Below the pieces are notes generated by a model that ran no database searches, was not told where the DNA came from, and was given only the letters and a program-made list of their open reading frames with translations. Made by a program: the position numbers and the translations under genes. A stretch of 46,946 nt of DNA from a bacterium (candidate division B38) B3_B38. Lineage in GTDB: Bacteria; Acidobacteriota; B3-B38; Guanabaribacteriales; B3-B38. Below are positions 43,144 to 46,946 of the stretch, piece by piece; the stretch's first letter is position 1; each line of letters starts with the position of its first letter. The stretch is from contig NJBL01000009.1 of assembly GCA_005223145.1 (NCBI GenBank), positions 1-46,946 on the forward strand, read 5' to 3'.

Positions 43144-44898
43144 ATGAACAGGGAGCAGATGTTAAGGGGAGTGGGTGTTTCACCCGGTATAGCTATAGGT
43201 AAGGCTCTCATCTTTAAGGGAGAAGGAGCAGTCCTAAGACGCCGAACCGTAGCCGATAATGAGGTAGCTCATGAGCTGCAGAGGTTAGAGAAGGCAATTA
43301 AAAAGTCTAAGCAGCAGTTGATCAGCTTGAAAAATAGGGTAAGCAGAGAGGCAGGAAAGGATTTCGCTCGTATCTTTGATGCTCATATCCTGATGCTGGA
43401 GGACGAAGTTCTGATTAATGCCATCCGCAACCTGGTGAAGGAGGAAAGGGTCAATGTGGAATGGGCGTTGAAAGAGGTACGCGACCGGCTGATCAGCTTA
43501 TTCGCCCAATTTAATGATGAATATATGCAGGACCGTGGAATTGATGTGGAGGATGTGTGGCAGCGCATCCAATCAAACCTCTCCCTCAATCCTAACCTTA
43601 ACGCCGCCAACCTCTCGGAAGAGGGGATTCTGGTGGCCCCCAACCTCTCCCCCTCCGATCTGGCGCAAATGGATAAGAAGCTCCTGCGGGGATTTGTTAC
43701 CGATGCGGGGGGTCGCACCTCTCACACCGGTATCTTAGCCCGCTCCCTGGAGATACCTGCTGTAATCGGTCTATCCGATGTGACTTCCCGGGTGAAGGAA
43801 GGGGACCTTCTGTTAATCGATGGGAATGAGGGGGTTGTAATTGTCAATCCCAACCCTACCCTTATTCAGGAATACGAAAGCAAAAAAAGGAGATACGAGG
43901 AGCATGAGGTAGAGCTACTTAAAACAAAAGAATTACCGGCAGTTACCCTGGACGGGAAGAGAATCGCTCTGATGGCTAATATCGAGCTTCCCGAGGAGAT
44001 AGATTCCGCCCTCCAGCATGCAGCAGAGGGGATAGGGCTCTTCCGCTCCGAGTTCCTCTACCTGAGACCCTCCTTCTCGTCACCTTCGGAGGAGGAGGTC
44101 TTCCTCCTTTACAGGGAACTGGCGGAGAAGCTGACCCCCTACCCGGCTACCATCAGAACCCTCGATTTAGGAGGGGATAAGATGGATAATTTGCCAGAAG
44201 CGAGCCATGAGGCTAACCCATTCCTGGGGTTGCGAGCTATACGCTTATGCTTTAAGCGAAAAGAGGTCTTCAAGACCCAGCTGCGGGCACTGCTGAGGGC
44301 TAGCGCCTATGGCAACCTGAGGATAATCTTCCCTATGATCTCCGGTATCGAAGAGCTCCTCCAGGCTAAGCTCATTCTGGAGGAGGTCAAGGATGAGCTC
44401 CAGAGTGAGCACATCCATTTCAATCCGAGAGTCCCTATTGGAGTGCTGATAGAGATACCCTCGGCTGCTCTAATTGCCGATCTGCTGGCTAAAGAGGTCG
44501 ACTTCTTCAGCATCGGCACTAATGACCTCATCCAGTACCTCATCGCGGTGGATAGGTCCAATGTGAATGTCAGTTACCTCTACGAGCCCCTCCATCCGGC
44601 GATTATACGCTCGCTAAAGTTAATCGTAGATTCTGCGCAGAAGCACGAAGTCCCGGTCTCTTTATGTGGTGAGATGGCTGGCGACCCCATCGCTCTCATA
44701 ATCTTATTGGGACTTGGGCTTGATGAGTTGAGTATGAACCCTTACTCCATCCCCCTTATCAAGCGGCTTATCCGCTCCTTGAGGGTGGAGGAAGCAAAGA
44801 GAATTGTGAGGGGAATTATGAGGTTGACCACCGCCCGTCAGGTGGAGGAATATCTCCTTGAAAAGCTGACCAGGAGGTTCCCGGAGGGATTCCTGTAA
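43144..44898 (+). CDS. ptsI: PTS enzyme I (phosphoenolpyruvate-protein phosphotransferase)
   Basis: Transfers phosphate from PEP to HPr. His194 lies in GGRTSHTGILAR, the central PEP-binding barrel has EGIGLFRSEFLYL and ATIRTLDLGGDKM, and the C-terminal SIGTNDLIQYLIAVDRSN and VSLCGEMAGDP complete the active site. Length 584. It starts eight bases after ptsH. Together with HPr and EIIA(Man) it forms a phosphorelay with no sugar permease in this window. Confidence 0.96.
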   Translation: MNREQMLRGVGVSPGIAIGKALIFKGEGAVLRRRTVADNEVAHELQRLEKAIKKSKQQLISLKNRVSREAGKDFARIFDAHILMLEDEVLINAIRNLVKEERVNVEWALKEVRDRLISLFAQFNDEYMQDRGIDVEDVWQRIQSNLSLNPNLNAANLSEEGILVAPNLSPSDLAQMDKKLLRGFVTDAGGRTSHTGILARSLEIPAVIGLSDVTSRVKEGDLLLIDGNEGVVIVNPNPTLIQEYESKKRRYEEHEVELLKTKELPAVTLDGKRIALMANIELPEEIDSALQHAAEGIGLFRSEFLYLRPSFSSPSEEEVFLLYRELAEKLTPYPATIRTLDLGGDKMDNLPEASHEANPFLGLRAIRLCFKRKEVFKTQLRALLRASAYGNLRIIFPMISGIEELLQAKLILEEVKDELQSEHIHFNPRVPIGVLIEIPSAALIADLLAKEVDFFSIGTNDLIQYLIAVDRSNVNVSYLYEPLHPAIIRSLKLIVDSAQKHEVPVSLCGEMAGDPIALIILLGLGLDELSMNPYSIPLIKRLIRSLRVEEAKRIVRGIMRLTTARQVEEYLLEKLTRRFPEGFL

Positions 44899-44925
44899 TC
44901 CAACCTTTTCTATTGAGTGCAGGAC

Positions 44926-45282
44926 ATGAAGAGATTGCCAACCAAGGTTGAGAAGCCCTGGGGCTACGAGCTGCTCTATGCCCACACCGATGCTTATGTG
45001 GGCAAAATCCTCCATCTCGAAGCCGGGCATCGATTGAGCCTCCAATATCACCGACTGAAGGATGAGACCATCTACCTCCTCAATGGTTTGTTGGAGCTCG
45101 AGATGGAGGATGGGGGGAAGATGGTCCGTATGGAGATGACCCCCGGTAACTGCCGCCATATCCCCCCGGGCACCAAACATAGAATGAAAGCGCTTAAGGA
45201 CTGCCGTATATTAGAGGTCTCCACCCCCCACCTGGACGATGTCGTCCGTCTCGAGGACGATTACGGTCGGGCGGATAAGTAA
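44926..45282 (+). CDS. Cupin, mannose-6-phosphate isomerase type II-like
   Basis: Single cupin domain of 118 residues. The opening VEKPWGYELLY resembles the isomerase domain of bifunctional mannose-1-phosphate guanylyltransferases. YHRLKDETIYLLNGLLELEM and HIPPGTKHRMKA provide the two cupin metal motifs (His and Glu, then His). A stand-alone small cupin of this type could interconvert hexose phosphates or act in sugar-nucleotide synthesis, but the substrate is unproven. Start uncertain: ATG 44926 or GTG 44917, neither with a clear ribosome site. Confidence 0.8.
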   Translation: MKRLPTKVEKPWGYELLYAHTDAYVGKILHLEAGHRLSLQYHRLKDETIYLLNGLLELEMEDGGKMVRMEMTPGNCRHIPPGTKHRMKALKDCRILEVSTPHLDDVVRLEDDYGRADK

Positions 45283-45293
45283 TAAAACCCTCC

Positions 45294-46946
45294 TTAATTC
45301 ATTTTTTTCTCTTCTATCCCCTTCTTTTGAGATTCCTCTTCACCCAGGATATACTTGTTAAACCATCTTAGCTGGCGCTGGAATCGGTCTCGGATATGAT
45401 TGGGCTCCCTGGAGATTCCATGTCCCTCCCTGGGGTAGCGGACAAACTCGTAGGTGGCCTTGAGAAGCTTGAGGGCGGTGTACATCTCCACGGAGTTGCT
45501 GATAAAAGTGTTGGAGTCGGCGTCCCCATGCATTATGAGCACCGGCGTGCGGATGTTCCCCACATAGCTGAAGGGTGAGTGCTCCAAATAGAGGTCTACC
45601 TTCTCCCAGTAGTAGTCCCCCAGATACTGCTTTTCCCAATAGGGGATATTGGAGTTGCTGAAGTCGGTGATAAGGTTGAAAATCCCATACATGGAGACAG
45701 CCGCCTTGAAGCGGTCGGTCTGGCTGATTATCCAGTTGGTCATATACCCGCCGTAGCTCCCTCCCATCACCCCCAGTCTGTCTGGGTCGGCAATTCCCCT
45801 TTCTATCAGGTAATCCACCCCACTCATGATGTCTCGGTAATCCCCTCTTCCGATGTCCTTTATGTTGGAGGCCACGAACCTGTTGTCGTATCCCGAGCTC
45901 CCCCGGAAATTGGGTAGGAACACCGCATAGCCCTGCGCGGCGAAGAGCTGCGCATTGCGGCTGCCGGTCAGGGTGTTCACCATTCTGCCCGCGGGTCCCC
46001 CGTGCACCATCACAATCAGGGGGTATCTCTGCTCCTCTTGATACCCCAGAGGTTTAATCAATATTCCCTCTATGGTCCATCCATCGGTGCTCTTCCACCT
46101 GATCACCTCCTGAGGGGCGACAGTAAACTCCTGGAAATTTTTGTTGAGCTCAGTAATCGGTTTAGGATTCCTGTTGTCCGGGGTGGCGGTCCAGATCTGG
46201 GGGAAGGAGTGAGAGTCCTCAAGGATATAGACCAGCTGCTTCCCGTCCCGGGAGAGGTCAAACTGAGAGTAGTACCTGTCCCCCTCAGTCAAGGGCTTTA
46301 CCTTCTCCTTTTTGAGCGAGAGGGTGTAGAGATGGCTGTATACTCCCTGGGAGCACGAGAGAATCAGCTCCTCCCCGTCAGGGAGCCATCTGTATCTGCC
46401 GACCGAAAGGTCCAGCTTGGTGGTGAGATTCCTTGGGCTTCCCCCGTAGGCGGGTATGATGTAAAGGTCTGTCTCCGAGGGCGAGAACTCAGGGTCGATT
46501 CCCTTCTGATAACAGAGCTGCTTCCCGTCGGGGGACCAGCTCACATCACCCTCTGCTCCCGGAAAGTCGGTCAACTGGTCTGTCTCGCCGTTTTCAAGGT
46601 TAAGAATCCAGATATCCCTCTTCTTCCCATCGTTGGGGTCCCCGCTGTAGTTGGTCACATACGCTACCCTCTTCCCGTCAGGGGAGACCTCAAACTGGGA
46701 GAGCCCGTAATCCCCATTAAAGGTTTTCGCCGCCTTCTTACTTTCAATATTGACCTTCCACAGCTGGTTTCTGTACTTCTCCTCCCCCACCACATAGGAG
46801 TCGAACTTCTCCTTTTTCTTCCTCTCCTTCTCCTTCTTCTTTTCCACCGAAGGCTGTTCCTTGGTTAGGTAGATTATCTCTTTCCCGTCGGGCATCCAGC
46901 GGAAGTTCATAACCCCTCCCTCCGCCTCGGTCAGCCTGACACCCTC
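45294..46946 (-). CDS. S9 family peptidase (prolyl oligopeptidase-like), 5'-truncated by window edge
   Basis: Serine peptidase with an N-terminal TolB-like beta-propeller (repeats such as FEVSPDGKRVAYVTNYSG, DVSWSPDGKQLCYQKG, FDLSRDGKQLVYI) and a C-terminal alpha/beta hydrolase. The nucleophile is in GGSYGGYMTNW (Ser codon at 45756-45758), Asp in HGDADSNTF and His in REGHGISREP. The frame is open to base 46946 and the residues before the ATG at 46910 (EGVRLTEAEGGVMNFRW) continue the propeller, so the start is outside. It is like acylaminoacyl peptidases or DPP IV. Convergent with the cupin, 11 bases away. Confidence 0.94.
   Translation of the reverse strand, partial: EGVRLTEAEGGVMNFRWMPDGKEIIYLTKEQPSVEKKKEKERKKKEKFDSYVVGEEKYRNQLWKVNIESKKAAKTFNGDYGLSQFEVSPDGKRVAYVTNYSGDPNDGKKRDIWILNLENGETDQLTDFPGAEGDVSWSPDGKQLCYQKGIDPEFSPSETDLYIIPAYGGSPRNLTTKLDLSVGRYRWLPDGEELILSCSQGVYSHLYTLSLKKEKVKPLTEGDRYYSQFDLSRDGKQLVYILEDSHSFPQIWTATPDNRNPKPITELNKNFQEFTVAPQEVIRWKSTDGWTIEGILIKPLGYQEEQRYPLIVMVHGGPAGRMVNTLTGSRNAQLFAAQGYAVFLPNFRGSSGYDNRFVASNIKDIGRGDYRDIMSGVDYLIERGIADPDRLGVMGGSYGGYMTNWIISQTDRFKAAVSMYGIFNLITDFSNSNIPYWEKQYLGDYYWEKVDLYLEHSPFSYVGNIRTPVLIMHGDADSNTFISNSVEMYTALKLLKATYEFVRYPREGHGISREPNHIRDRFQRQLRWFNKYILGEEESQKKGIEEKKMN

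Noticed and set aside
46002-46868. A 288-codon plus-strand open frame opposite the S9 peptidase
   Set aside because: Its translation is low-complexity, hydrophobic Leu/Val-rich and shows no motif; the opposite strand encodes a well-supported propeller.
1-46946. CRISPR arrays, tRNA or rRNA genes, insertion sequences and phage genes
   Set aside because: No regularly spaced short repeats, cloverleaf-like sequences, transposase motifs or phage-structural genes were seen on either strand.

Overview
The window looks like chromosomal housekeeping DNA from a diderm, LPS-type bacterium, probably from an uncultivated or poorly sampled phylum. Outer-membrane biogenesis genes support a diderm cell: LptC/LptA-like protein, LptB, BamD, CpoB-like protein, RseP and several beta-barrel proteins. 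An HprK-controlled partial PTS, paired M16 peptidases, an S9 peptidase, tandem DUF507 proteins and a FecR/WY-rich protein fit Acidobacteriota/Aminicenantes-, Desulfobacterota- or FCB-like lineages. I cannot assign a phylum from sequence alone. I saw no phage, insertion sequence, CRISPR array, tRNA or rRNA. Genes are closely packed, and several near-consensus sigma-70 promoters are readable.

Layout. 1-955: the end of an ABC-2 permease. 976-7133 (minus): an isoprenoid/envelope operon, uppS-cdsA-dxr-rseP-ispG plus a lipoprotein, with a clear promoter. 7164-8967: truA, and a divergent DUF2520 oxidoreductase. 8954-11290 (minus): a large FecR/WY-rich protein with a Ser/Lys/Arg-rich repetitive tail and a possible 310-nt leader. 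11772-18031 (plus): def-fmt-rsmB-PASTA protein-rpe-epimerase-bamD. 18055-18432: the start-less tail of an outer-membrane barrel gene. 18713-20522: CpoB-like and LysM proteins. 20559-26069 (minus): AMMECR1, GT2 glycosyltransferase, two M16 peptidases and a DUF481 barrel. 26310-29892 (plus): a giant TPR protein and two DUF507 proteins, then a terminator. 30113-31875: an ABC exporter. 31997-35515: a PorV/FadL-like barrel, subtilase and small barrel. 35786-44898: LptC/LptA-like fusion-lptB-rpoN-hpf-hprK-rapZ-EIIA(Man)-HPr-EI. 44926-45282: a cupin. 45294-46946 (minus): an S9 peptidase running off the window.

Main points of interest. (1) The deformylase has HEIDQ where the family has HExDH, so one metal ligand is replaced by Gln. 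(2) The order def-fmt-rsmB-[PASTA]-rpe matches the Firmicutes def-fmt-rsmB-prpC-prkC-rsgA-rpe cluster, but only the membrane anchor and three PASTA domains of the kinase remain. (3) One 688-residue membrane-anchored protein seems to combine LptC with several LptA/OstA-like segments immediately before lptB, possibly a one-piece LPS bridge. (4) The FecR/WY-rich protein has an unusual basic serine-rich repeat tail. (5) A barrel gene remnant lies directly after bamD. No wholly new system is proven here; these are the strongest leads.
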